Shown here piece by piece: positions 39,321 through 52,200 of a stretch of DNA of 64,000 bases. The DNA is from Pagrus major (lineage: Eukaryota; Chordata; Actinopteri; Spariformes; Sparidae): NCBI RefSeq assembly GCF_040436345.1, contig NC_133237.1, positions 20,961,749-21,025,748 of the forward strand, in the 5' to 3' direction. The translations under genes were made by a program, and so were the position numbers. Each line of letters starts with the position of its first letter. Position 1 is the first letter of the stretch. Under the pieces are notes generated by a model. That model saw only the letters and a program-made list of their open reading frames with translations. It was not told where the DNA came from and searched no databases.

Positions 39321-41121
39321 GCTATTTTTTAACCATTGTTTCTGTATTTGTATTTCCTCCATGAAATGAGATCTTTCACCTGACACGTGATGCAAAACAC
39401 ATTTTCTGTTGCTGAAGACACGACTCATCTGTATGAGTGGGGGATATTATAAAAAGCAATCAAAAACTAATTTTACTTTTTAAATAAGATACAATTTCAT
39501 GGGAATTAAACACAAGTTAACTTTGAATATAAAACTGTTAGTCATCAATCAAATGTATTTAATTCTAATTTAAATTTGTATTATTGTTGTATCATTTAAG
39601 TTTTCTATTTTCATTTAAAGCATAACTTCATCTGAAAATTAAAATCCAGTCATTATCTCCTCAGCCTCATGCTGATGGAAAGTCGAGTGACGTCTCGTTG
39701 TCCACAAAACATTTCTGGAGCTTCACAGTGACACAGCGTCGGAGCGTTCTCCTAAACAACTGAAGTAAACTGGGACTTAAAACGTACAAAAACCAACAGA
39801 AAAAAACAGAGAAGGGCTCCATACAGCTCATGTGGTGTAGTCCAAGTCTCCAGAAGCCAGGCGAGCCAACATTGTTTTAACAAGACCATATTTTCTGTAC
39901 ACCCTCGACGCACGGTTGAGCTTGTGCACCCACTTCAGACAAATAACTTCTTCTCAAATCAATTTGGGATCTCTGTGCTTCCGGAGACTTGGATCATGCC
40001 GAACAAGCTGTATGCAGCCATTTTCTGTTTATTTGGTTGTTTTTGTACATTTTGAAACAAGTCCCCATCTACTTCAGGTGTTTCGGAGTATGCTGAAAAG
40101 CTGTTTTTCTGTGAAGCTCCTGAAATGTTTTGTGGACCACCTTTCCGAGTAGTAAATGGCTTTTTAGGCACTTGGTTTTAGATCAGAGAGCTGCCTCTGA
40201 ACTGTACATCTTTTGCCTTGTTTCTTCATCTCTAGTCGTGATAAATATATCTGAGATCTGATGAAAATGTTTACACTGTGTGAAATAATGTAGTAAATTT
40301 TACCGACCGACTACACACCAGTGACAGTGATCATGTTTTACTGAACGTGATAAACGCTAATGAGCACGAGCAAGCCTGCGTGAGCCCAGACTTGAGTGTA
40401 TGACTGCCAGGTAGAGGAGGCTCTCTAATCCTAAACCAAACAGAAAGGTAAATATATTTGAATTTGTTGAATTGCAAAACAAGTCATTATAAAGCAAGAT
40501 CAGACGTCGCCACTGTACAAGAGAGCTGCACTTTATTGGACACACAATCACAGCAAGTTATGTACAAAAGGAGGCAGGTTCAACTGCCTGCTGTCTTCTC
40601 ACAGGAAAAACACACACATTTCTCACAGAATATCATGGCATCCACACTGATAAATTAGTTATCTCCAGTATCAGTAGGCTTTTAAATTTATATATCATTA
40701 TATTATAGATCTATTTTCTGTTATTATTTTTGTTCTTATATCACACTACTCTACAAATGGGAGAATCACTCTGTGGAAAGAGTACACCATTCAGCGGTGA
40801 CTTCTCTGGTTGGGCTGCGTTCAAGCACTCTGAATCCTTCTGGACATTCAACACTCTCTGTCAACTATCTTCATCTTCATCTTCATCGTCACATAACAAC
40901 ACAGTAAGACTGAACATGCCTGTGTCACAGATACCAAAATAACGTCTCATTTTTCATGTTAGTAAACCTTTTAAACACACTTCAGAACCGCTCGTCTTCT
41001 TTCTCTCTTTCTCATTTTTTTGAGAAAACATGTAGACAACATTTTTTTTCGACTGCACCGTGCGATTGCTTGAGACTATACATGCATTGTTTTGTATATA
41101 CCTTTGTACCCATCGTCATAG

Positions 41122-41133
41122 TTTATTAATAAA
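41122..41133. terminator. Two-way poly(A) signal TTTATTAATAAA
   Basis: The palindrome TTTATTAATAAA supplies AATAAA on both strands, between the convergent genes fmnl1 and srcin1. It could end a long srcin1 3'UTR on the minus strand or a long fmnl1 form on the plus strand. No transcript evidence is available. Confidence 0.3.
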
Positions 41134-42397
41134 ACATCTTCTTTTGGACATAACAATTTTTCGAACTCGCTAGGAATGACTCGGCCTATTTACAAGTCAA
41201 TTTTTGTTTTTCTACTTTTGATGCCAAGATTTTTGAACATCCACACATTCATGTAAAAACCTCATATACATACTACAGAATGTAGGTTCATTATAAAAAA
41301 AGAGAGAATGGCAAAGAAGGAGATAAAACATTAAATTCGTACGACTCCATGTAGTTCCCTTACTGCTCCATTGTGGTGGTTTTAACAACTTCTGTGGTTT
41401 AGCTTAACTGCTACTTAAAGCCACTCGGTGCAATAACTGGAAATGAAGAAAGCAACAAGATGAATTTCCACCAGCTGTAACGATTAAGAACCTGTTGTCT
41501 CTGAACGCTTTTACACCGAGCATCCACATTCACATTTCTACCACTCCTGTTCACATGCAAACATGACACAGAGCAAAATTAAAGCCATTTAACATACTTT
41601 TCTCAAAGCAGCAAGGCTCCATGTGAAGCCTTTGAGCCCATTTCACAGTAGTCACCACGATATCTGTGTTTCCGACCATCTCCGATTCACCAATACCAGC
41701 TGAAATGCAAATACGGGATGGGGTGAAACCAAAAAAATTGGACCACAGGTACAGAAAACAACCCCCTAAAACAAAATGAAAGATAGTAGCAAAATAAGCC
41801 CCCAAGCACAGGCACTGGTCCAGCCTCTGACACCTCAATAGTGACCCTTCACGTAAGGAGGCAAAGGTGCAGTCGAGCTGGACAAGCGTTTTCAGGGACA
41901 AGCTTTTCATAAATCAAAAATTACATAAAATCTAACTCAGTGTTCGTAAAGAAAAGCCTAGAATTTAAAAATGAACTTCAGTGTATATTACAGAGGCTAA
42001 CTGTTATCTATACAGATATTTTTAAACAAATATAAAAATGTTCTGTGTATGAATAAATAATCTCAGTGTGAAATGTAATATCTCTGTCAATGAATTAATA
42101 AAAAAGAAAAAATCTGTACAAAATGGTCACTAATATATAAAACTGAAGAGATGATGACATTGTACAGTATATTATTTAATCTAGGCCTATATATATATCA
42201 CACTTTTCTTCACAATTATAATATCATACACAAACATCTCACTTAGATATATTTATATATGTATATTTCTTCTATGTTTGAGTTCAAGTTTGCATGAGTT
42301 TTTCTGATTGCCAGGGGCATCCTCTATGAGTGTCTTGGACATGCCCTCTAAGCCTCCAGCCATGTTGAAATCACAGCCCGCTAACACTTGTCTCGGA

Positions 42398-42418
42398 GAA
42401 AAAAAAAAAAAAAAAAAA
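42398..42418. repeat. Poly(A) tract
   Basis: About 20 uninterrupted A bases on the plus strand in a non-coding region. No flanking retrotransposon body was recognised. Confidence 0.8.
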
Positions 42419-43803
42419 TTCCAGAGAGCACTGTCACGCAATTCTGGGAGGTTTCATCTCAGACTTAACTTGGGGAAAGCAGCCAGGCGGGAATACTTCC
42501 TCCCCAACGCTCACCAGACGCAAATGCAGCAAATTTAACTCGCAGAGTTATGGATTTGAGTGTGGAACAGCATGAGTAAGTGAATTTCTTTCATTTGACT
42601 TCACTCAATATGAAACCCAAGGCTTGAACCTGGCTGGCAGAGCTACAGAGCACCCAGGGTGAGGCTTAATTCACTGCGCTGTGAGCTTTGCAGTTTTGCA
42701 CATTGTTAGAGCTCGGGGAGTGTTTAGTCAAATGCCACCGCTGCAACCTGACACAGTTTGCATTTCAAGTGCTGTTTTCTTTTTTCCTGCAAAAAAATGG
42801 GAACAAGACAATTGTCACAGTCTCTTCTTTGGGTAAAAGTGTCGTTCTGTCGTTGCTGCTGATCTAATACTGTAACACAAGATCAACCGGGGGATTTCTG
42901 GCAATAACAAAGTCTTAGAGGCACTGGGAAAAAAATGGTAACAGGTCCTTGCAGAGGCTTTTCTCAAAGGCAAAGAGCGCTGCCTCGGTAAAAGAGTGCT
43001 AATTACATATTGCACACACTGTTACTGTTCATGAATTGAGGCCCATCACATTTTATCCTAAGATAACCTCCACACACCAAAGACAAAGCAAAGTGAGAGG
43101 GGCAGGGAAAGAACAGCCACTTAATGGCTCTCTGACTGTCAAACCCTTCCTCTCATCTCTTTGGGTCTTTTATATCACAAGCGCTCTCGATAGAGACAAG
43201 GCAAGTCAAAGCCGGCCTTATTAAAGTAGCCTTCAAACACACGTCCCCAAACTAATCCCCTCTCCTCAGGCTGTCCAACACTTTGACACCGGCCCCTTTG
43301 CACGTTTTAATCTCAACGCCACAAAAAAAAATCAGTTTCCACACAGTCATTCTCGTGAATGACTGGAGAAAAACTCACTTTTTCTCTGTGTGTCCGTTCG
43401 ACCTCATCACCTCCCCAGCGGGCAGCCTTAAGGCAATAACACAGAACAGGGAGCTTCAAAATGGTTCCTTGTGCAGGGGTTACACTTAGGGAATCACTGA
43501 CAGGCCTTTGATGTGCTTTAAATAATAACTTCAACTGCTGTCATTAAGGCACACCAAAGGCCTAACATTCATAAATGTTTCATGTTTCAACATGCAGGTA
43601 ATAAAACCAAATGAGGCAACAGCAGAAGTGGCCTAGTATACCAAATAGGCCGGGTATTTCAGGAAACATTTGTAGCTTTGTGCTTATCATAGTTAACCAG
43701 ATTCGCAAGGTCAGAATTAGAGGAAGGGTCATGTGTTTGAGAGGAAACTGTGCTTTCTTTATTCTCCTCTCAGGCCCTTGAAGAGTCAAGCTATATCTGA
43801 ATC

Positions 43804-44804
43804 TTAAAGGGGCAGTTCACAACAAAATAAAAAAAGATATTTCTCCTCTTACCTGTAGTGCTACAGAATTCATTCATCTAGATTGTCTTGGTGTGGGTTG
43901 CTAAGTTTTGAGACATTGGCAAAGGAGATGTCTGCCTTCTCTTGAGTATAATTGAACCAGACGGCACTCAGCTTGCGGTGCTCAAAGCAGCAGAAAAATA
44001 CATTTGAAAAACTCAAAAGCAATGACTCTTCCAAGAAATCATGACACGACTACTCAAGATAATCCACAGACCTTGCTGTGAGCAGTTTCATGTTTTCTTT
44101 CTACCGTATCACCACAAAGAAGGGAACGTGCATCTACTCATGGATGAGAGGTGTGTGCTTGTAAGCGCCTTCGAAAAAACAAAAATAAAAACTGACAGAT
44201 TTTCGTGGTGCTGGTAGTCTGCTGGACAACTAGTGGGCCACAATGAATTTAGTGGTTAACCACACCAGAAATGAGTAAAGAATTATCTAGCTTATGTGAT
44301 ATTTCCTTACTGTATGTTCAGTGTTTGTCTGACGTTAACAGATTGTGTCTGTTTTTCTTGCAGATGTTTTGTAAAACAAACAGCCAGTGGCAGAGCTGAT
44401 ACTGTGGATCATGAGTTATAACTTCCCCAGTAAACACACCGACCTATTCGGCTGTCGCAGCTGCAGTGTCTCAGAAGCGAAGAGCTACAGCGAAGGATGA
44501 GTGGCCCGAGGGGAGCAGCAGCAGACCGGGAAGGAGGCAGAGGAGGTTGCTGTGTTTACTAAAGCTACAGTTTATAAACTGAAATATCAGAACTGAAAGA
44601 GAAACAGATACAACCAGACCTATACGAGTTAACAAAGGCAACCAATCAGTCCTTAAAAATGCTAAGCTAAGCTGTAAGGGTAGCTAGCTGAGTTAGCTAG
44701 CCTCTTGTCCATGAATAGATGCATGCTATCTCTAGAAGGATAAACAGCGCTACAGGTAAGGGGAAAATATGTATTTTTGATTTAGGAGTGAACTGTCCCT
44801 TTAA
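43804..44804. mobile_element. TTAA-bounded 1-kb MITE with long inverted ends
   Basis: TTAA at 43804-43807 and at 44801-44804 flank a 993-bp body. The left end begins AGGGGCAGTTCAC; the right end, read in reverse complement, begins AGGGACAGTTCAC. Similarity of the two ends continues for about 55-60 bases to CTTACCTGTAG. No transposase frame remains. The interior includes GCTAGCTGAGTTAGCTAGCC. An older relative lies at 37205-37740. Confidence 0.85.
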
Positions 44805-46340
44805 TATGTGCTGATTCTTTATCTCAGTTGAAACAGTGTCATAGATGCTGAAATATGATCACTTTGCTGCAGGGAAAGATACATTTTGCTCCAGTTCAAA
44901 GAACGTATCGTTTCCTACATGACTTTCTAACTTTGAAAGCTGCTTCCCAGCAAATTAACTTTGAAGTTCAAAAGAAACAAGAGTCCCAAAAAGAAACTAC
45001 TTGATCTGTCACTCTGTAGATCAGGTTCCTTAAAGGGTGAAATCGTGTTCTGGTCCGTGTGGCATATTTTTAACCAGAGTGCTCTTTATCAGCAGTGCAA
45101 CAGATGTGACTTAAAGATGAATCATCGCACAAGAAACAAAAAAACTAGAAGAGTCTGTGCTTCTACAGTACAAACAGCTTGGCTTTCTGTGTGACAGAAT
45201 GTGTGTGTTATTTATCACTGTGTGTGCTTGAGTCTTTGGGAAGGTTTGATGTCAGGTGCTAAAACGCCAGAGAGATGCTACAGCGGAAACATCCTGATTG
45301 TCATAATTAACTAGTCAGTACACATATACAGAAATTCAACATTTGTATACAATTCAACATTTTGCGTTTTTCCCTTCTGTTTGTGTAACTGTGCCTCCTG
45401 GTTCTATTTTATATAGAAGTGTGCTCCTCCCTACAATGTGCTTTTATGAACACACCGTAAATCGAAATGGACATATTTCTATAATCGCTTCTTTTTTTCG
45501 GCGCAAGGATTTCATTTTGTAGGGATGCTTATAAATATTCAAACCATGTGACATGAATTCAAAGCAGACTGTCAGACAGCGCAGGTCAAAGATCGGGGAA
45601 TGGGGACGATCATGTAAACTCGTTACACAGTGTGTACAAACAGAGGGGAAAATATAGCACCAGTTCAGAGATTAAAACACAGGTGATGCAAGAAAATCCA
45701 CAAATGGCCTTTTAACACAAAACAATTTGAAACCACAATCATCACCTCGATATACTCTTGATTTTTTCTTATTTCTGAGCAGCCTCACAGTCTGCCACGT
45801 TATGCAGATAAGTGAGAGCAACATTATCCTGAACAGACACAATTACTGGACTCACTTGGTGATTATTGCAGCTCCATTTTCTATGACAAAAGTCTAGAAT
45901 TCATACCTACTCCACTACTGTATTGAGTGATGGTATAAATGAGACTGCTACTGTCAGTAAATCCATCCAGACCACATCAGCTTATAGCAGGTTGGAGGGG
46001 AGGCCCATTTGTGCGCTCTCTATCTTGCAAACTGGCAGTATGACTGTGTGGGAGGACTGGAGATGAACTATGGAAAAGAAAGATTAAAAGTAGGAAACTT
46101 GTCCAAGAAGAACATTGTGACTCATTTTACAGTACGGTAGTTCTTGCCATGGGAATATGAAGACTCTGCATACTGGGTTGAGGCCAAAAGACGACGAAGA
46201 AAAAGCCAAAAAGTCCTGAAAGAAAACGTAATTCTAGAAAAAAAAAAAATGCTGGAATTTTCTTTAATGTAGTCATTTTCTTTTTAATGTTCATGATGTG
46301 ATGGTGCTTGAATTCTCCCATGAGCTCATCCTCCTCTTCA
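44805..46340. other. Non-coding stretch 3' of the orphan ORF
   Basis: AT-rich sequence with no supported gene. If the block at 46341-46859 is a terminal exon, this is its 3'UTR. Confidence 0.4.
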
Positions 46341-46859
46341 TCAATGAGAGCTGCCAGGGGAGAGGTCCTTATTCACAGGCTCGCTGCCACCCTCCCTGCA
46401 GCTGTTGAGACTGGAGCTGTCAAGGCTACAAGCCCTGCTCTTGAGAACCGCAGAAGCAAGGGTGAGGGAACCGAAAGGGGTTGGAGAGGAGGGAGAAAGG
46501 GAGGGAGTTGGGGTGGTGGGTGAAGAGGAGGAGGACGAGGGGGTAGCAGGGGGAGTAGGGGAGGAGGACTGGCTGCTGGGCAGGGGCAAGGAGGAGGCTC
46601 GCTGCTCACGTAGAAGGCGGTGATGACGGAGGGTGGAGGAGAGGAGCAGGGCCTCAGCGTTCAGGCCGGAGGCGGAGAGGCTCGCCAGGAGGGCCTTCGC
46701 TTGGCTGGAGGAGGCTGTCAGGGAGGGCATTGCCCCCTCCTGGGGGTACTTTCTCAGGCCAGGGGCAAACGCTGCAGGAGAGGGCACTCGGCCTGAGAAA
46801 ATACCGGTTTTGAGGAGGTATGGCTCAATACTGCCACTGGTGCTGTGGGTCCCCAAGGC
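46341..46859 (-). CDS. GC-rich orphan ORF, candidate terminal exon of srcin1
   Basis: On the minus strand a pyrimidine-rich acceptor (CTCTACCTGAAG| at 46860) leads into 172 codons and a TGA at 46341-46343. The frame is phase 0, matching the phase-0 end of the last certain srcin1 exon (53167-53277). It begins ALGTHSTSGSIEPYLLKTG, has SLSASGLNAEALLLSSTLRH, then a Ser/Pro/Thr-rich stretch, and ends SPGSSH. It is far more GC-rich than its surroundings, as real exons here are. I do not recognise the protein, and it does not resemble the mammalian p140Cap C-terminus as I remember it. It may instead belong to another gene or be chance. The open frame itself continues upstream to 46931. Confidence 0.35.
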   Translation of the reverse strand, partial: ALGTHSTSGSIEPYLLKTGIFSGRVPSPAAFAPGLRKYPQEGAMPSLTASSSQAKALLASLSASGLNAEALLLSSTLRHHRLLREQRASSLPLPSSQSSSPTPPATPSSSSSSPTTPTPSLSPSSPTPFGSLTLASAVLKSRACSLDSSSLNSCREGGSEPVNKDLSPGSSH

Positions 46860-46931
46860 CTTCAGGTAGAGCAGGGACACAGAAGACAGGAGGGGGGAGG
46901 GGAGGTTTTCAGGGATCAAAGAGGAAATCAT

Positions 46932-49237
46932 GAAAAATTAAAGTCTTAAAATTGGCTGGGCACTGTCCCCTGCAGCACCTTCCCTTACCATTACAGTCAA
47001 ACATGCCCGTGCATGCATGCTTGCACGCGCACACATTCTCGCTCACACACATCCACAAATGCACACAGATTGGGGTTCAGTGAAGAATTTGGAGAGAAGC
47101 TGATGACGTAACGTGGGGGCGGAAGGATGTGTGTAGCTCTCTAGTCGGGTGAAGAGGAGGAGGAGGAGGAAGCTGAAGAGGCTGGACACGGACAGGTCGC
47201 TCACTGCTGCAGGGTCACAGGTACAGTAGGTGGGCAGGCACAGGTTCACACAGGGTGACGGGGTGGGTGAGGTTGGCCGCAGGAACAAGTGTCAGAAGAA
47301 ACGTGTAGTGGAGGGGTGGGGTTGAGGGACGGGAAACAGAACAAGAGACAAACACAGGAGATCGTTATTCAGGTTGATGTCAGCATGTGTGATGCAAGCC
47401 ATGAGACAGGCTGCCATCTACACATGATGACCAAACCATTGATAAACACACCTTCTGTCATGGGGTGCAACACTAAGTGATACTGCAGATTACACTGGTG
47501 TTGACCACCTTTATTTTGACACGTTTTAATGATATTAAAACATGCAAAATATCCTGATGGACAGAAAGCATCACACGTGAAGTCCCTTCCTGTAATGCTG
47601 GAATGAGTCAGTAGATGGCACTGTTCCAACAGTAAGAGACGTGGGGGACACATTTACAACAGATATTTGTCTCTCTTTTGCAGGTGGAGCTAAACTGAAT
47701 GCACCTCACAGAAACAGTTTGTAGAGAGATTAGAGAGTAGACAGCTGGTGACAGAGTGAGATAAGAGCCAGAATGTGTTTTAAAGAGCCAAACTTTACTA
47801 ATACTATACCATATACTAACACTTTTTACACTTGAGGGAAGTTTTATTTACGTTTTTCATGAGAAGCAACAGGAGTGAAGTTTTTGTGGTGGATCTTAAA
47901 GTTCTTAAATGTGTTTATTCAGGGATTATGGGGATTAGTTCTGTTTGAAAGGAGAGCAGGTGTGCTAGTCTAGACTGCGCTGCTGGGAGGCTTTCACCTG
48001 CTCTGTTGCAGTTCCAGAGCCTGTGCTGCCAACCATCCCCAGAGAGCGGGGCTGTTCCTTCTGCTTCAGGAACTCCTCTCAAGCCTGGCCGACACATTTA
48101 TTCTGGTCTGTGAGTGCGGAAGAGAAGCCGCCCTTCATCTCATCCACTCAGAGCTGCCTGCCAAACGCCAGCCTCCCAGGATGGGTCTTCACAGCACCCC
48201 ACCTCGTGCCCGGCACCTTTAACTAGCCTGTTTTACCGCCAGAAGTAATAAGAGGCCAAATGGGAAATGGAAATAGGGTTTTGCGGCGTGAAAGTGATTC
48301 ACATTGTCATGCCCTCCTTGATCTGTGCCAAAGCAAACGGGGAGAAATTGTGGCTTTGAACTGTCTGTTCTTATCCAGCACATTGATTTGAAGGATCCCC
48401 ATGCCTGAAATGCTTTAATACCTCTGAGTGAAGCTGTAGTGAGCAGACAGCCAGAGCACAGCGGCGCAGAGCGCCATCAGAAAGGCTCTGTTAATTTTAA
48501 CACCCGCAATTAACAAACACAGATACCATCAGAGCCAAAGCTGACAAAAAACCTGATGCTGTGAACATTAATGCTATTTTTATGCTCCAATAATCACGTT
48601 TATTTGGATTTGCAGCGGCGTGTCCAGGAAGGTGACCCTGAGTAGCCTGGAAATCTACTCTTTAAAACTTTAAACCTTTTTAAATCTGATCAAAATTTCA
48701 GCTTTTGCAACCGCAAAATCGAAAATTATGGTTAGCTGTTCATTCAGCCAGAATATTTTATCTTGCTGAAAATAAAAAACTGGGAATTGGCAATACTTAA
48801 CGCAGGACACACATGAAACCAAAAAGTGGTGCCAGTGCATCTTGTTTTAGCTGATTGCAGATGGTACCCAGTGAAGTCTTAAAATCTTTAGCTGTCCATC
48901 CAGCTGGCTTTCATAACATGTTAATATGCACCAGCTGCCATTCATCTGAACCGGTGGGAAATGTCATCATCATTGTGTGGATAATGCCATGGATGCTAGA
49001 GGTATTTATATATTTAGATTTATTCATATACTAGATGGGTTTGGAGGAGGTAGTAGACAGCTGAGAGACTCTAAAGTGGTGCGCGCCCTGTTCAAAACAC
49101 CCTAGAAATGTCAATTATCATTTGGCCAGAAGAAACAAAAGAGAAAACACCAACGGGAACTGGAGGGAGGGTAAAAGTTTGGGGTCACGTTTAGGGAATT
49201 ATGTCCAGGAAAGGTTTAAGAGAAGAGAAGCCTTTAC
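46932..49237. other. Non-coding stretch, possibly intronic to srcin1
   Basis: No supportable gene. The CT/GA-rich segment 47040-47290 keeps a short minus-strand frame open, but its splice sites do not join in phase. A CTCF-like motif is at 47608-47619. Confidence 0.4.
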
Positions 49238-49285
49238 CTTCATCTGTGAGCCGAGAAGAAGAGAGGTCACCCAAGGTGGGCACGT
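49238..49285 (-). CDS. srcin1: Candidate 48-nt cassette exon of srcin1
   Basis: On the minus strand, acceptor GACTATCAG|ACGTG and donor GATGAAG|GTAAAG enclose 48 nt, 16 codons in phase 0 at both ends (TCPPWVTSLLLGSQMK). It would insert cleanly between the exon at 53167-53277 and the block at 46341-46859. Evidence is splice motifs and phase only. There is no homology that I recognise. Confidence 0.25.
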
Positions 49286-52200
49286 CTGATAGTCAGAACA
49301 ACAGTATCAGTCAAAAGTGTGTGTTTGAGGGTGAACTGTGAACTGCAGTGGCTCAAAAGTGAATTACTTTTAGATAACAGCTCAATATTAAGACATAAAA
49401 TGTGGATTGAAAAAAGACTTTTTAGTAGCAGCTCATATTTTATTCTTTAGTGGCAGTAATTGGGATTTATCTTCACAAAGATCACGAGCACTAAAGGGTT
49501 AAAAATCACAACTGATGAAGAGAAAATAAAGTTGGCAAAAGTTCTTAATCAGCTCTTAAAAGCTGTATGCAAGTGAGTCATCCACCTTGATAATTTGATG
49601 AGATGAGCTGCGGATAATCAGCGTGTTTTTGCAGTGTAGTCCATGCTCAGCTGTTTCATCATATTGAATTTTAAAATGATTCAGCAGACAGTTTTTTGCT
49701 TCATCCATCTGTAATGAATTGTCAGGATTCGTGCTGTTTTCATGATTTGACTTTAAAGACTTCGGGAATCTGACCAAGAAGGAGCGATTTCAAATGTAAC
49801 AGCTTGTGGAAACCAATGAAACAGTGCTAGATTCTCAGCATCGTGATTCATTAAGGTTTGAGCAGGGTGCTAAAATATTTGTGTTGGTTTTTTTCCCACC
49901 AAGCTCGTGCTGCAGTACATGGCACTGCGTGGTTAACAGTTTGGACTTCGAGTTTGTGGATCCCCAAAGTGTTCAATCGTAAATAAATAAAAAAGACATA
50001 ATAATTAATCACATGAATAAATCGCACCAAATATATAATTGAAGAAACGATCAAAACTCGACTCATTATTATGTGATGTTATTTCATCATTCATTATCAT
50101 AATATCAGAATGTTATTGTACATCATTTTTATTTCATTTTATTTTCCTCTCAAAGTGCAACCTTTCAAAAGTCTGTCTTTATTTTATAATGTCGTTTTTT
50201 TTCCAAAGATGATTTATAATACAAGTCAATTACTTTATACTCTCAGTACTTCTTCAGGCCAATATCACATAAGCACAACAACTACTACCAGATCTACTGT
50301 TAGCTTACGTTAACTAGAGCAAAAGATGATGTTAAAGCTATGTTATTTAAGCCAACTAGAAGCTGCTGCTGTGAAGAAATGTGGCTGAAATAACTATAAA
50401 TTAATCAGGTAATTATGCTAGCTGCTGCTATCAATCAGGTTCAAAACCCCACTGAGTTATCCAACGAGGAAAACAGGTTGAGTGGATGTTAGTCTCTGTG
50501 TCTTTGCAAGATATTCATAATTAACTGGATAAGATAGTTATTTCACTTTTTATTTGTGTTTTACAAAATGTATTCATGTTTCATAATCTGAATTATTTAT
50601 AATGCACCTTGTACTTCAAAATGCAACATAAAGGAGGCATTGGTGATAGTGTGATGTATTTTCTGAACTTACCCGACTGTTCTACTTGTTCCAACACTTG
50701 CCTTTACAAACTTAGCTTTATATATATTATATCCACATTACTGATGATTATTTATCCAAAATCTCATTGTGTTGATATTTTGTCAAAGTACCAATAGTCC
50801 TACAATATTGTTACAGTATCGATATCAAGGTTTTTGGTTAAGAATATTATTTAATCCAGTCCAGTCATAGCATTTCTGAAATGCTTTTTAGGCTCTATCG
50901 CATATTGCAATAAAGTCTATCAATACTACAATACTTGTGATTGAAACATCAACATTGAATTTTTGGGGGGATTTGACTCCCTGCAGAACAAAACAGACAA
51001 GCAAGTAGGGGGTTTGTTGCCTTCTTCTCATCTAATTCTGACACCTGCCACAGCTGACAGTTTATTCTCTTTGTTAAAGTCAGCCAGTTCTTTGTTTCTT
51101 TTTGTTATTAGTCATGCAGTTGTGCTGTGTTGCCACCCTAAACGGCTTGGCACCGACTTCCCACGCTGACAATTAGCTTTGACTGTCCACTGTCCCTCTG
51201 AGGATAGTGCTTTCACACATACAGCTTATTTTCACACTGACTGTTTTGAACACTTTGTGGACAAAGACAGCGTGCCATGTGTGAGTGTCATACTGAAATA
51301 ATGGGATTAATTTTGCTTTCACTACACAAGTGTAGGAATCCACTCTGCCTTCAAATCACGGGGAAGGAGAGAGACTGACAAGAGCAGAGTGAAAAGGAAA
51401 AAGGGTGAGCGTACATAAATTGCAGAGTACAGAAAGCGGAAGAAGGAAGGAGACATAAAAAATCGGAAACATGAAAGACTTAATGGTGTGGAAATGAGAA
51501 CTTTCCTCTTCATTCTGAATAATCAGTGATTGCCAGTGACTTAAGGGGTGATTATTACACGGCACCGCAGAGATTCCTCCCAATCTTCCTCGGTCTGAGG
51601 CGGCCAAAGTGCCATTACTCTCCCCATCTCTTCAATCTCTTCCTCTCTGCCTAACACATTCATTTGTCTGCAATCTTCAGGACTGAATTTGTGTCTGAAT
51701 GCTCTGTCGAGTTTCTGCGAGGTATGGAGGTTTATTTTCACTTCACTGCTCCTGTTATTTTTCAAATTACATTGACATTAAGCTTTTTTTCTCCCTCCTG
51801 CGCACTGGCATGGTGCAAAAAAATCTTCTCTTGGCTCTACTGGACTGACATGCTTCAACAGTTTAATTTCCTCACCTCCAGAGGCCATTGAGCATCCTTA
51901 TGTGCAGGCCTTTACCTGATAACGCTAAAATGCCGGCAAATTAAAACCAAAAAAAAAAAGACTCAGCTGGGGAAAATGTGTGACAACAAATGTATGGATA
52001 GAGGCGCCAGGAGGAAGTTTGCAAGTTTTCTGAAATTAAACTTTAAGTTTTTAATTCCCGTTAGACTTAAATATAAAAGGCTACAGACTTCAACAATATA
52101 TTGTGTTCCCAAGCTCATTTGTCATCTAATTTGTTTATGGATAAAGATACTGCTACGCAAAGGTGTTTTTCCACATTTTAATGGGTTTATAACCTATAAT

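Larger units (their letters stand above)
39321..43803. other. Non-coding stretch between fmnl1 and the srcin1 3' region
   Basis: AT-rich and without supported genes. The stretch 41100-43000 has A/T runs and an A18-type tract at 42398-42418. It resembles a long 3'UTR and could belong to the minus-strand gene to its right, ending near the double-sided signal at 41122-41133. That assignment is inference only. Confidence 0.4.

Noticed and set aside
46308-46869. Plus-strand ORFs opposite the GC-rich block
   Set aside because: They are shadows of the minus-strand frame, without splice sites or homology; their Glu/Gly-rich text reflects the GC-rich composition.
47043-47288. Minus-strand ORF with a hydrophobic run
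   Set aside because: The hydrophobic run comes from a GAGGAG repeat. The nearby acceptors give either a stop or the wrong phase for srcin1.
47915-48226. ORFs on both strands around 48 kb
   Set aside because: Moderately GC-rich, but no recognisable domain and no suitable splice sites.
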